64,000 nt of DNA from Terriglobales bacterium. GTDB lineage: Bacteria; Acidobacteriota; Terriglobia; Terriglobales; Acidobacteriaceae. The notes under the pieces are model-generated. The model searched no databases. It saw nothing but the letters and a program-made list of their open reading frames with translations, and was not told the DNA's origin. Position numbers and translations under genes: made by a program. This document shows positions 52,095-60,371 of this stretch, one piece after another. Positions within the stretch are counted from its first letter, which is position 1. Each line of letters begins with the position of its first letter. The stretch covers positions 62,001-126,000 of the forward strand of contig DASRER010000034.1 in NCBI GenBank assembly GCA_035651995.1. Direction: 5' to 3'.

Positions 52095-52741
52095 CCAGCC
52101 TCCTCACGTTTCCGCACCAGGTGTAGGCCGCTGCCTCGCTGCCGCCCGAGCGCCTGCGCGGCCAGGTCATGCAACCGCTGCTTGCGCGCTTCGCCCGGCG
52201 CCTCGGCGGCAAGCACGCTGCGCCGCTCGCGGCCTATCGCGCTCACAAGGTCCTCGTACTCGGGACCGAACTGCGCCTCGAGCTGCTGGCGAAGCTGCTG
52301 CGCCATGGCCGGGCTCTGTCCCGCGGTCGAGATGGCAATCTGCAGGTCGCCGCGGCGAACGACCGCCGGGAAATAGAAGTCACAGTAGTCGGGATCATCC
52401 ACCACGTTGCAGAGCACGTTGCTCTGCCGCGCGAGCGCGGCAACGGTGTGGTTCACGTCGGGCGATGACGTGGCGACAATCACGACAAAGATGCCGCGCA
52501 GGTCGTCGGCGCGAAACGGACGCGGGTCGAACGCGATCGCGCCGGCGCCGGCCCAGCGCAGAATGCGCGGCGTGGCGCGTGGCGCCACCACCCGCACCTG
52601 CGCGCCCGAACGCAGCAGCGGTTCGATCTTCGACTCGGCGACGCTGCCGGCGCCGGCCACCAGCGCGCGCCGCCCGGCGAGCTTCAGCATGAGCGGAAAC
52701 AGCGCGCGATGGTTCGCGGTATCTGGACGAAGTTCGCTCAT
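52091..52741 (-). CDS. Precorrin-2 dehydrogenase/ferrochelatase (siroheme synthase, CysG N-domain/Met8 type)
   Basis: The 216-residue protein starts with FPLMLKLAGRRALVAGAGSVAESKIEPLL, the NAD-binding motif of CysG-N/Met8. The catalytic region is NVVDDPDYCDFYFPAVVRRGDLQIAISTAGQSPAMA. It oxidises precorrin-2 and inserts iron, completing siroheme for the reductase encoded just upstream. Both ends overlap neighbours by 4 bp. Confidence 0.93.
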   Translation of the reverse strand: MSELRPDTANHRALFPLMLKLAGRRALVAGAGSVAESKIEPLLRSGAQVRVVAPRATPRILRWAGAGAIAFDPRPFRADDLRGIFVVIVATSSPDVNHTVAALARQSNVLCNVVDDPDYCDFYFPAVVRRGDLQIAISTAGQSPAMAQQLRQQLEAQFGPEYEDLVSAIGRERRSVLAAEAPGEARKQRLHDLAAQALGRQRGSGLHLVRKREEAG

Positions 52742-54441
52742 GCTTCCACTCCGTGCGGCGGCGCGCCCGGCGAGGCGTCGCGGAGAACGGCCTCCGTGCG
52801 CTCGCCGGCGGCAAACGTGCGCAACTCGCCCTCGCTGTGGCGCGAGAAAAACTGCCGCAGGTTTTCTCCCGGCGAACGCTGCGCCAGGTAGTGCCGCAGC
52901 AGGCGCTCGATGGCCGCGGGAACTTCTTCGGCCAGGCAGCGGTACCCGATGGGCCGCGCAATCGATTGATGGAGTCCCACCGCGCCGCCCACGCAGAAGT
53001 AATAGGCGTCGCGCATCTCGCCGTTGACCTTGATCTTCTTTCCGTCGAGGCCGATATCGGCGATCCAGTGCTGTCCGCAACTGTTGGGGCAGCCGGTCAC
53101 GTGCAGCTTCAGGTGCTGATCGAATCCCGGCAGGCGGTCTTCGAGCTCTTCCGTGAGCCAGCGCGAAAAACCTTTCGTCTCGGTGATGGCGAGCTTGCAG
53201 AATTCCGATCCGCTGCACGCGATCGCGCCGCGCCAGAACGGCGAACCCTGCACCGGCAGGTCGGCCTGGTTCAGTTCGTGCGCCAGCGCCAGCGCATTCT
53301 GCTCGGGCACGTTGACAATGAGCAGGTTCTGCATGTTGGTGGTGCGCAGCTCGCCGGAACCAAAACGCTCGGCGAGGCCGGCGGCGATGCGCATCTGGGT
53401 GGCGCTGATGCGCCCGCGCAACACCGCCGAGCCCACGTAAACGTATCCCGGCTGTTTCTGCCGGTGGATGCCGACGTGGTCGCGATACACGTCGTTCGGC
53501 GGCTGCTCGGGCACGGCCGGATCGAGCGCAAAGCCGATGCGGCGCTCCAGTTCCTGCTGAAAGCTTTCCGCCGTCCAGCCGTGCCGCAAAAACAGAAACT
53601 TCAGCCGCGCGCGCTCGCGGTTCTCGCGGAGAACTTCGGCGTCGCGAAAAATTTCTGCGATGCCCTTCACCACCGGCGCCACCTGGTTCCAGCGGACAAA
53701 GGCGTTCAGCCGCAACGCCAGAAAAGGATCGGCCGAGAGTCCGCCGCCCACGCGCAATGAAAAACCGGTTTCCGCATGTCCGTTCATGCCCCGCGTGATG
53801 GCGGTGAGACCCACGTCGTTGATCTCCGGATACGAGCACCACACGCGGCATCCGGTGATGCTGACCTTGAACTTGCGCGGCAGGTTGTAGAACTCGGCGT
53901 TGCCCACGAGCATGCGCGTGACCTGCACGGCCAGCGGCGACGCGTCGCAGAGCTCGTCGGCGTCCACTCCGGCCAGCGGGCAGCCGGTGATGTTGCGCGT
54001 GTCGTCGCCGCACGAGCCCATGGTCGTGAGCCCGGCGCGCCACAACGATTCGAGCAGCTCCGGCAGCGCTTCAATCGTGATCCAGTGCAGCTGAACGTTC
54101 TGCCGCACGGTCAGGTCGGCGGCGCCGCGCCCGTAGCGCTCCGTCACATCGGCGATCGTCCGCAGCTGGTGCGAAAGCAGCAGCCCGTTCGGGATCCGGA
54201 TGCGCACCATGAAGTACGGCAGCGCCTTGCCCTCGCCATTCTTGCCGCCCACCACGCCGGCGCCGTCGCCCTGCGTGTACACGCCCCAGGCGCGGAAGTA
54301 CGTGCCCAGCCACTCCGGCGGGATGGAAGCGAAACCGGAGCGCGCGAACGCGCGGATTTCGTCCAGGTGCTCCCACGCGTTTTTCTCGCGCTTCAGGCGT
54401 TCCACACGCTGCGCCTTGGTTTCCTGCACTGCCTGCGCCAT
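52738..54441 (-). CDS. Siroheme 4Fe-4S reductase, probable assimilatory sulfite reductase (ferredoxin type)
   Basis: The 567-residue protein has two ferredoxin-like halves and the siroheme/4Fe-4S ligands Cys409, Cys415, Cys451 and Cys455 (CSGSEFC and CPNSC). NITGCPLAGVD and VSITGCRVWC lie in the first half. NirA and SirA proteins share this fold, so either nitrite or sulfite could be the substrate. The cysteine-rich leader upstream argues for sulfite. The start follows GGGAGG by 3 bases. Siroheme genes are coupled downstream. Confidence 0.9.
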   Translation of the reverse strand: MAQAVQETKAQRVERLKREKNAWEHLDEIRAFARSGFASIPPEWLGTYFRAWGVYTQGDGAGVVGGKNGEGKALPYFMVRIRIPNGLLLSHQLRTIADVTERYGRGAADLTVRQNVQLHWITIEALPELLESLWRAGLTTMGSCGDDTRNITGCPLAGVDADELCDASPLAVQVTRMLVGNAEFYNLPRKFKVSITGCRVWCSYPEINDVGLTAITRGMNGHAETGFSLRVGGGLSADPFLALRLNAFVRWNQVAPVVKGIAEIFRDAEVLRENRERARLKFLFLRHGWTAESFQQELERRIGFALDPAVPEQPPNDVYRDHVGIHRQKQPGYVYVGSAVLRGRISATQMRIAAGLAERFGSGELRTTNMQNLLIVNVPEQNALALAHELNQADLPVQGSPFWRGAIACSGSEFCKLAITETKGFSRWLTEELEDRLPGFDQHLKLHVTGCPNSCGQHWIADIGLDGKKIKVNGEMRDAYYFCVGGAVGLHQSIARPIGYRCLAEEVPAAIERLLRHYLAQRSPGENLRQFFSRHSEGELRTFAAGERTEAVLRDASPGAPPHGVEA

Positions 54442-54452
54442 AAACCTCCCGG

Positions 54453-54491
54453 AAAAGCAAAAGACCCACTCCCGTTGCCGGTGAGTGGGTC
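54453..54491 (-). terminator. Terminator hairpin in the reductase leader (attenuator)
   Basis: On the minus strand GACCCACTC / GAGTGGGTC form a perfect 9-bp stem, then TTTTGCTTTT. The hairpin ends 2 bp before the ribosome site of the reductase, so as a plain terminator it would stop the operon. Its loop carries CGGCAAC, which is complementary to GTTGCCG at the Cys codons of the leader ORF. Confidence 0.75.
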
Positions 54492-54520
54492 CTGAATGAA
54501 TAATTGCCGGTTAAATCAGA

Positions 54521-54601
54521 TCATCCATGATCACTCGCCAGAACGGACACACACCCGCGGCAACAACACATACACGCGGCGTTCTGGCAGATGCACATCA
54601 T
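54521..54601 (-). CDS. Cysteine-rich leader peptide (26 codons, 7 Cys)
   Basis: The short frame reads MMCICQNAACMCCCRGC then VSVLASDHG and stop. Cys codons 12-14 are consecutive. There is no ribosome site, but the promoter places the transcript start about 3 bases before the ATG, so translation could be leaderless. The transcript also forms a stem GCCAGAACG / CGTTCTGGC around the Cys codons. Slow translation at low cysteine could change folding and let transcription pass the terminator downstream. It lies 80 bp upstream of the sulfite reductase-type gene. Confidence 0.75.
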   Translation of the reverse strand: MMCICQNAACMCCCRGCVSVLASDHG

Positions 54602-54611
54602 GGACGCACAA

Positions 54612-54640
54612 AGTACAACACGCGACGCGAACCCTGTCAA
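54612..54640 (-). promoter_or_regulatory. Promoter of the siroheme reductase operon
   Basis: On the minus strand a perfect TTGACA (54640-54635) and TGTACT (54617-54612) are separated by exactly 17 bases. The predicted start is about 54604-54605, only 3-4 bases before the leader ATG at 54601. Confidence 0.72.
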
Positions 54641-54739
54641 ACATCGCCCGCGATGCGGGACGAGCCGTCCCGCCCCGGCGATGCGATATAAAGGATGCGG
54701 CCACGAATTGGCGGGTGCAAAGAATTTTGGGAATACGGC

Positions 54740-55960
54740 ATGAACGAGTTCAGCGAAGAGATCGCCCTGGAAGGCCACATCATCGACTCCTGGGTCCTGC
54801 CCAAGGTCTTCGACGCGGTCATGGACCTGGGCGGCTCCTTTGATCTGAAGGAGATACGCGTCGGCCGCCGCAAAGACGAAACCTCGTTCGCGCGCCTGCG
54901 CGTCATGGCCGACAGCGAGCAGCGGCTCGACCGCATCCTGACCGCGCTGCAGCAGTACGGCGCGGTGCTGGTTTCCAGCAGCGATGTCCACACCGAGCCG
55001 GCGCCCTGCGATGGCGCCCTGCCCGACGGTTTCTACTCCACCACCCACATGCCCACCGAGGTGCGCCTGGGCGGCAAGTGGGTGAACGTGGCCGATACGG
55101 AAATGGACCTGGCCATCGTGGTGGACTCCGCGCGCCGCTCCGCGCGCATGCTGCCGATGGCCGACGTGCGCAAGGGCGACGCCGTCGTGGTCGGCCACGA
55201 GGGTATTCGCGTGCTGCCGCCGCAGCGCGCGCGCGAACGCGAGATCTTTTCCTTCATGGCCAGCGACGTTTCGTCGGAGCGCCCCAAGCGCCTGGTGATC
55301 GACGAGATCGCGCGGCAGATGCGCGAGATCCGCTCGCATGGCGGGAAAATTCTCGTCGTCGCCGGGCCCGCGATCGTGCACAGCGGCGCTGGGGCCTACC
55401 TGGCGCGCATCATCCGCGCCGGCTATGTGCAGGCGCTGTTCGGCGGCAATGCGATCGCCGCTCACGATGTGGAAAGCGTGCTGATGGGCACCTCGCTCGG
55501 CGTCGCCCTCCACAGCGGACAGCCCGTGGAAGGCGGACATCGCCACCACATGGTTGCCATCAACGCCATCCGGCGAGCGGGCTCGCTGCGCGCGGCCGTG
55601 GAGACGGGCGTCCTCCGCGAAGGCGTGATGTACGAGTGCATCCGCAACAATGTCGAGATGGTGCTCGCCGGCTCGGTGCGCGACGATGGCCCGCTGCCCG
55701 ACGTGGTCCTCGACATGACCGAGGCGCAGCGCCGCATGCGCGCCGCTGTCAGGGGCGTGGAGATGGCGCTGATGATCGCCACCATGCTGCACTCCATCGC
55801 CACCGGGAACATGCTGCCCGCGGCGGTGAAGGTGGTCGCGGTGGACATCAACCCGGCCGTCGTCACCAAGCTGGCCGACCGCGGCACCTTCCAGGCGCTC
55901 GGGCTGGTGACGGACGCTGAATTATTTGTGCGCGAGCTGGCCGAGGCGCTCGGCGTTTAG
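54740..55960 (+). CDS. TIGR00300/LOR-SDH domain protein, ornithine cyclodeaminase-like
   Basis: The protein (406 residues from ATG 54740) has an N-terminal domain (ALEGHIIDSWVLPKVFDAVMDLGGSFDL) and a Rossmann-type C-terminal part (GKILVVAGPAIVHSGAGAYLARIIRAGYVQALFGGNAIAAHDVE). This is the architecture of the TIGR00300 family, related to the C-terminal half of arginine dihydrolase/ornithine cyclodeaminase. A role in arginine or ornithine turnover is likely but not proven. It is divergent from the siroheme reductase operon. Confidence 0.8.
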   Translation: MNEFSEEIALEGHIIDSWVLPKVFDAVMDLGGSFDLKEIRVGRRKDETSFARLRVMADSEQRLDRILTALQQYGAVLVSSSDVHTEPAPCDGALPDGFYSTTHMPTEVRLGGKWVNVADTEMDLAIVVDSARRSARMLPMADVRKGDAVVVGHEGIRVLPPQRAREREIFSFMASDVSSERPKRLVIDEIARQMREIRSHGGKILVVAGPAIVHSGAGAYLARIIRAGYVQALFGGNAIAAHDVESVLMGTSLGVALHSGQPVEGGHRHHMVAINAIRRAGSLRAAVETGVLREGVMYECIRNNVEMVLAGSVRDDGPLPDVVLDMTEAQRRMRAAVRGVEMALMIATMLHSIATGNMLPAAVKVVAVDINPAVVTKLADRGTFQALGLVTDAELFVRELAEALGV

Positions 55961-56050
55961 CGCTGCTTTCCGGGACTTCAGTGGTGTGTCTCATGGGAAT
56001 GCGCCGCGAAGAAACGGAGCCACGGAGAAGCTCGTTCTTGTGTTTCTCCG

Positions 56051-56074
56051 CGCCTCCGCGCCTCCGCGCCTCCG
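56051..56074. repeat. Three tandem CGCCTCCG units
   Basis: Three exact 8-bp units lie in a purine/pyrimidine-skewed stretch between genes, next to GGAGAAGC and TTTCTCCGC words that can pair with them. Confidence 0.7.
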
Positions 56075-56111
56075 CGGCTGAGCGAACTACCGCAGGGACA
56101 CGCTGATTTAA

Positions 56112-56252
56112 GACCTGCGCTGCGCCGTGCGCCCCTTCCGCCGCACTTCCGGTTTCACGCCGGCGGCCCTGCTCTCGCTGGTGATCGGCGGCGGCGCCCA
56201 CACCGCCATCTTCAGCGTGAGCGGCGCTCCGCTTGCCCGCCTTCCGGGTTTT
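56112..56252 (+). pseudogene. Remnant of an ADOP-type (MacB-like) permease gene
   Basis: One frame translates as DLRCAVRPFRRTSGFTPAA then LLSLVIGGGAHTAIFSV and SGAPLARLPGF. This matches the start of acidobacterial duplicated orphan permeases (DLRYALR.LR..PGFT..A.LSLALGIGANTAIFSV). No start and no continuation are present; stops follow within about 100 bp. It is the only recognisable content of the 541-bp gap 55961-56501. Confidence 0.65.
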
Positions 56253-56501
56253 GCTGGGCAAAGCATTGGGCTTCGCCTTTCTTTCATTTCAGCAGTCGCG
56301 ACTGAGCGTCGCGTTGCCTATCCTCGACGCGTTATAGACCCCATAACTTTTCTTTCTTAGAAGAAAACCGGATAAGCGCGAGAGGAACTATCAATTGGAC
56401 GCGCCGGCGCCGCTCCGGTACTGTCGCTCGCGGTCGAGTTCTTCGCTCAACCAAAAAAACAATTGAGCGCAGGCATTGGGGAGAAGGCGAGCCGTCTCTC
56501 G

Positions 56502-57803
56502 ATGAGAAGGGTGTTTTTTGCTGCGGTGATGATGTTCTGTTCAGCCATTTCCGTCCCGCCAGGGTGCGCCGCCCAAACCTCCGGCGACGCGCCGCCGGAC
56601 CTCACGCGGCGTGTGCAGGAGCTGGAAAAGCAGTTGGAGGACCTGCGCGGGCAACTGGCCGCATTGCGAAACGCCGGTTCTCTGCTCGGCACAGCGGCAC
56701 GGGGCGCGACCCCGGCAATCACAAACGCGGTCCCGGCGGCGCCGCCGGCAACTTCACCGTCGCTCTCGCGGCTGCTCGGCAACACCACGTTCAGCGGCTT
56801 TGTGGACATGTACTACAGCACGAACTTCAATCAGCCGGCCGCGCGCACGGCCGGACTGCGCTCGTTTGACGTGAACAGCAATCAGTTCGGGCTGAACCTG
56901 GTCGAACTGGTCGCCGACAGGACGCCCGACGTGAACAACAGCCGCACCGGCTATCGCATCGCGCTCGGCTTCGGGCAGGCGATGAACGCGGTGAACGGCA
57001 GCGACGCCGGCGGCCTGAATTTCGCGCAGTATCTGAAGGAAGCCTACTTCTCGTATCTCGCGCCCGTCGGCAAAGGCCTGCAGGTGGACGCGGGCAAGTT
57101 CGTCACGCCGCACGGCGCCGAGGTCATCGAGACCAGGGACAACTGGAATTACTCGCGCGGTCTTTTGTTCAGCTACGCCATTCCCTACTACCACTTCGGA
57201 ATGCGCGCCAGGTACAGCTTCAGCGACAAATACTCGCTCACCGGCTTCTTCGTGAACGGCTGGAACAACGTGGTCGACAACAATACCGGCAAGACCTACG
57301 GGCTGGGCCTGGGCTGGAACCCGACGAAGAAGATCAGCGTCGCGCAGAACTACATGGCCGGCCCGGAGCAGGGCGCCACGAACTCCAACTGGCGCCAGCT
57401 CTCCGATACCGTCGTCACCTGCACGCCCAACCCGCGGCTCTCCCTGATGGCCAACTACGACTACGGCCGCGGCGATCGCGTCGCCGGAGTGAAAGGTCCG
57501 GTGTACTGGACCGGCATTGCCGGCTACGTGCGTTACGCGCTGGGCGAACGCTACGCGCTGGCCACGCGCTACGAGTACTACCTGGACCACGACGGATTCA
57601 CTACGGGCACGGCACAGCACATCCACGGCTTCACCGGAACGTTTCAGCGCGCCATCGCGCAGCACCTGCTCACGCGGCTCGAGTTCCGCCGCGACGTCTC
57701 GAACCAGCCGGTGTTCGCGCGCGGCCCGGGGCTCGACAAGGCGCAGAACACCTTCGCGGCGGGCATGGTCTACATGTTCGACAGCCGCGAAGGCGCGAAC
57801 TGA
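56502..57803 (+). CDS. Outer-membrane beta-barrel porin-like protein
   Basis: The protein (433 residues from ATG 56502) has a signal peptide (RRVFFAAVMMFCSAISVPPGCAAQ). A short coiled coil (LTRRVQELEKQLEDLRGQLAALR) is typical of trimeric porins. A long barrel with alternating aromatic strands follows, such as TFSGFVDMYYSTNFNQPA, YYHFGMRARYSFSDKYSLTGFFVNGWNN and MVYMFDS. It resembles OmpL/DUF1597-type porins often found next to ammonium transporters. It probably lets small solutes cross the outer membrane for the Amt protein 177 bp downstream. Confidence 0.85.
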   Translation: MRRVFFAAVMMFCSAISVPPGCAAQTSGDAPPDLTRRVQELEKQLEDLRGQLAALRNAGSLLGTAARGATPAITNAVPAAPPATSPSLSRLLGNTTFSGFVDMYYSTNFNQPAARTAGLRSFDVNSNQFGLNLVELVADRTPDVNNSRTGYRIALGFGQAMNAVNGSDAGGLNFAQYLKEAYFSYLAPVGKGLQVDAGKFVTPHGAEVIETRDNWNYSRGLLFSYAIPYYHFGMRARYSFSDKYSLTGFFVNGWNNVVDNNTGKTYGLGLGWNPTKKISVAQNYMAGPEQGATNSNWRQLSDTVVTCTPNPRLSLMANYDYGRGDRVAGVKGPVYWTGIAGYVRYALGERYALATRYEYYLDHDGFTTGTAQHIHGFTGTFQRAIAQHLLTRLEFRRDVSNQPVFARGPGLDKAQNTFAAGMVYMFDSREGAN

Positions 57804-57979
57804 GCCTGCCGATGCGCAACCTTGCTTTGTTCGAACGGACGTTGGGCGGCGCCTTGGCGCCGGCATTGCGCGGGAGCCCGGCTTGGGCGCGCAGCACTCA
57901 AACACCCCAACGACCAGTGCTCAAGCCGGCCCGCACCAGAAACGAAGCTGGCATTCAGCGACGAGAACGAGGAGCAAGC

Positions 57980-59623
57980 ATGCAGACCGAATCGAACAGC
58001 GGTAGCGGTACCGGAAGATTTTCGCGACTGTCGCGGCGCCTCCGCGACCGTGAGTGGAGGCGCTACGGCGCCCTGCTGCTCAGCGGCAAGCTCATGGGCA
58101 TCGGCCTGGCGCTGATGATCATGTTCGTTGTCTCCAGCGTCTTCTTCACCACGGCGCTGGCGGCGGCAAGCGAGGTCAGGGCCGCCGACATCGTGAACCC
58201 GATCAACACCGTGTGGACGCTGCTGGCGGCTTTCCTCGTCTTCGGCATGCAGGTGGGCTTCACCATGCTCGAGGCCGGGTTCTGCCGCTCGCGCGAAACC
58301 GTGAACGTGCTCATGGAGTGCATCGTTGACACGTGCCTCTGCGGGCTCCTGTTCTACGCGTTCGGTTTCGCCTTCATGTTCGGCAGCGGCAACGGGTTGA
58401 TCGGCCGCCAGTATTTCTTCCTCCAAGGCGCGCCGCCAACCTACGGGACGACGGGCGTGGCATTCCTGGCGTTCTGGCTGTTCCAGTTCGCCTTCGCCGA
58501 CACCTGCTCGACCATCACCTCGGGCGCGATGATCGGCCGCACAGGCTTCGTCGGCGATCTGCTTTACAGCGTCGGCGTCTCCGGATTCATCTATCCCATC
58601 ATCGGCCACTGGGCATGGGGGCCGGACGGCTTCCTCGCGCTGATGGGGGCCGAAGGACACTTCCTGCCCTCGCTCGGCGCCGGCTTTCACGACTTCGCCG
58701 GCTCAACCGTGGTGCACACCATCGGCGGCTTCATCGCGCTCGCCGGTGCGATTGTGCTCGGCCCGCGCCTGGGAAGGCGCTTCAAGCGCGACGGCGGCGG
58801 GCCCATGCTGCCGCACGACCTGGTGATCGCCGCCAGCGGCGGACTCATTCTGTGGTTCGGCTGGTACGGCTTCAACCCCGGCAGCACGCTTTCGGCGATG
58901 GACTACGAGGGCATCGGGCGCGTGGCCGCCAACACCACGCTGGCCGCCTGTTCCGGCGGATTGATCGCCATGATCGCCGCCTACTTCGCCACCAAAAAGT
59001 GGGACCTGGCGTTCACCGTGAATGGATTTCTGGCCGGACTGGTGGCCATCACCTGTCCCTGTTACTGGGTGAGCCCAGCCGGCGCGATCATTCTGGGGGG
59101 CGTCGCCGGGGTGGTTGTGTATCTGGGCGTAGAGGCGCTGGAGTGGCTGCGCATTGACGATCCCATCGGCGCGGTCCCGGTGCACGGCTTCTGCGGCATA
59201 TGGGGCACGCTGTCGCTGGGCCTGTTCGCCTGCGGAAAGTACGGAGCCACGGGGCAGCTGGCGGCCGACAACTCCGCGCCCCTCACCGGCCTGTTCTACG
59301 GCGGAGGCTGGAAGCTGCTCGAGGCGCAGTTGGTGGGCAGCGCGATCGTCACGGCGTCAACTTTCAGCGTAGCGCTTGCGCTCATGTACCTGGTGCATGC
59401 CACCGGCCAGTTGCGCGTCTCGCGCGCGGGCGAGTTGTTCGGGCTCGACCTGCACGAGCACGGCTTCCCCGCGTATCCCGAGTACGTGATCGCGGCCGGC
59501 GCGTCGCCCGCGGGTTTGCTTGCAGTCTCAGAGCCGGCGGCGGCGAAAGCGGCCAGCGCTTCGGTGCCTCCGGTTGCCATCATCGACACCGGCAGAGCGG
59601 CAGAGGCTTCGGCCGGATCTTAG
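57980..59623 (+). CDS. amt: Ammonium transporter
   Basis: ATG 57980 has GAGGAG 5-7 bases upstream; an earlier in-frame ATG at 57812 has no ribosome site. The 547-residue protein carries Amt signatures: MLEAGFCRSRETVNVLMECIVD, FAFADTCSTITSGAM, DFAGSTVVHTIGG (first pore His) and PVHGFCGIWGTLSLG (second pore His). An extra basic N-terminus with one membrane segment precedes the core, and an Ala-rich C-terminal tail follows. No GlnK/PII gene is adjacent. Confidence 0.93.
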   Translation: MQTESNSGSGTGRFSRLSRRLRDREWRRYGALLLSGKLMGIGLALMIMFVVSSVFFTTALAAASEVRAADIVNPINTVWTLLAAFLVFGMQVGFTMLEAGFCRSRETVNVLMECIVDTCLCGLLFYAFGFAFMFGSGNGLIGRQYFFLQGAPPTYGTTGVAFLAFWLFQFAFADTCSTITSGAMIGRTGFVGDLLYSVGVSGFIYPIIGHWAWGPDGFLALMGAEGHFLPSLGAGFHDFAGSTVVHTIGGFIALAGAIVLGPRLGRRFKRDGGGPMLPHDLVIAASGGLILWFGWYGFNPGSTLSAMDYEGIGRVAANTTLAACSGGLIAMIAAYFATKKWDLAFTVNGFLAGLVAITCPCYWVSPAGAIILGGVAGVVVYLGVEALEWLRIDDPIGAVPVHGFCGIWGTLSLGLFACGKYGATGQLAADNSAPLTGLFYGGGWKLLEAQLVGSAIVTASTFSVALALMYLVHATGQLRVSRAGELFGLDLHEHGFPAYPEYVIAAGASPAGLLAVSEPAAAKAASASVPPVAIIDTGRAAEASAGS

Positions 59624-59643
59624 CTGGCCGGTGGGTACGACCG

Positions 59644-59677
59644 CGGCGGGCGCCAAACCTGGCGCCCGCCGGTTTTT
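59644..59677 (+). terminator. Intrinsic terminator after amt
   Basis: A perfect 12-bp GC-rich stem (CGGCGGGCGCCA / TGGCGCCCGCCG, AACC loop) is followed by GTTTTT, 20 bp past the amt stop. Confidence 0.92.
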
Positions 59678-59687
59678 GCTGCGCGTC

Positions 59688-60350
59688 TCAGCCCTTCTTT
59701 TTCGCGCGCTCGATGTTCCTGGCCACGTACCAGTCGTACGCCTTCACCAGCATCCAGGGCGGCAGGGCGGCCAGCGCGATTTCCTTCCACGAAGTCGCGT
59801 CGTGCCTGCGCCAGGCCTCGACGGCGTCGGCAATCTTGCCCTTCATCTCCGCCGCGACCGGCGCCTTGAAACCGATGCCAACCACCGAATGTGGCAGCGT
59901 GCGCATCCCCGCCGCGGTCACCACGCAATCGTCGAACGGCGCCAGCAGCGAGCGGAAGCCGCTGGCGGTGAAGCGCCAATAGTCGTCAGGAAACAGGTGC
60001 ACGGGAAAAAACATGACCGAGCTGAGGATCACCACGCCGCCCGGCGCCAGCACGCGATGCAGCTCCTGCAGCGCCAGCCACGGCTTTTCCACGTGCTCGA
60101 TCGTCTCGAGCAGGATGGCGGTGCCCGCGACTTCGCTCGGAAGATCGAGCCTCTGAACGTCGAGGACGCGGTCAACCCCGATGCCGGGCTCCATGTCTGA
60201 CGCGACATAGTTCCTGCCGCGAAAGAAGTCGCGCACCTTGCCCCGCGACTCCTGCCCGACGGTGTGCCCCGCGCCGAACTCGTAGATGGGTTGCGGAAGC
60301 TGGGTCACCGCGTCAATCCGCTTCACCAGTTTGAGGATGGTGGTCCGCAT
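59688..60350 (-). CDS. Class I SAM-dependent methyltransferase
   Basis: The 220-residue protein has motif I in PIYEFGAGHTVGQ, an acidic ribose-binding site in YVASDMEPG, and ETIEHVEKPWLALQELHRVLAPGGVVILSS, the standard Methyltransf_11-type region. The small C-terminal part ends in a basic tail (ARNIERAKKKG). The acceptor is unknown. It is convergent with amt and separated by the terminator. Confidence 0.85.
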   Translation of the reverse strand: MRTTILKLVKRIDAVTQLPQPIYEFGAGHTVGQESRGKVRDFFRGRNYVASDMEPGIGVDRVLDVQRLDLPSEVAGTAILLETIEHVEKPWLALQELHRVLAPGGVVILSSVMFFPVHLFPDDYWRFTASGFRSLLAPFDDCVVTAAGMRTLPHSVVGIGFKAPVAAEMKGKIADAVEAWRRHDATSWKEIALAALPPWMLVKAYDWYVARNIERAKKKG

Positions 60351-60371
60351 TCGGCTCGGACGCGAGAGTTC

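Noticed and set aside
54521-55792. A 423-codon minus-strand frame containing the polycysteine peptide at its end
   Set aside because: The upstream part is antisense to the TIGR00300 gene and has no domain. Only the last 26 codons, after a good promoter, are convincing.
56051-56074. The three tandem 8-bp units as a CRISPR or VNTR locus
   Set aside because: Only three adjacent units with no spacers; too short for CRISPR and no cas genes nearby.
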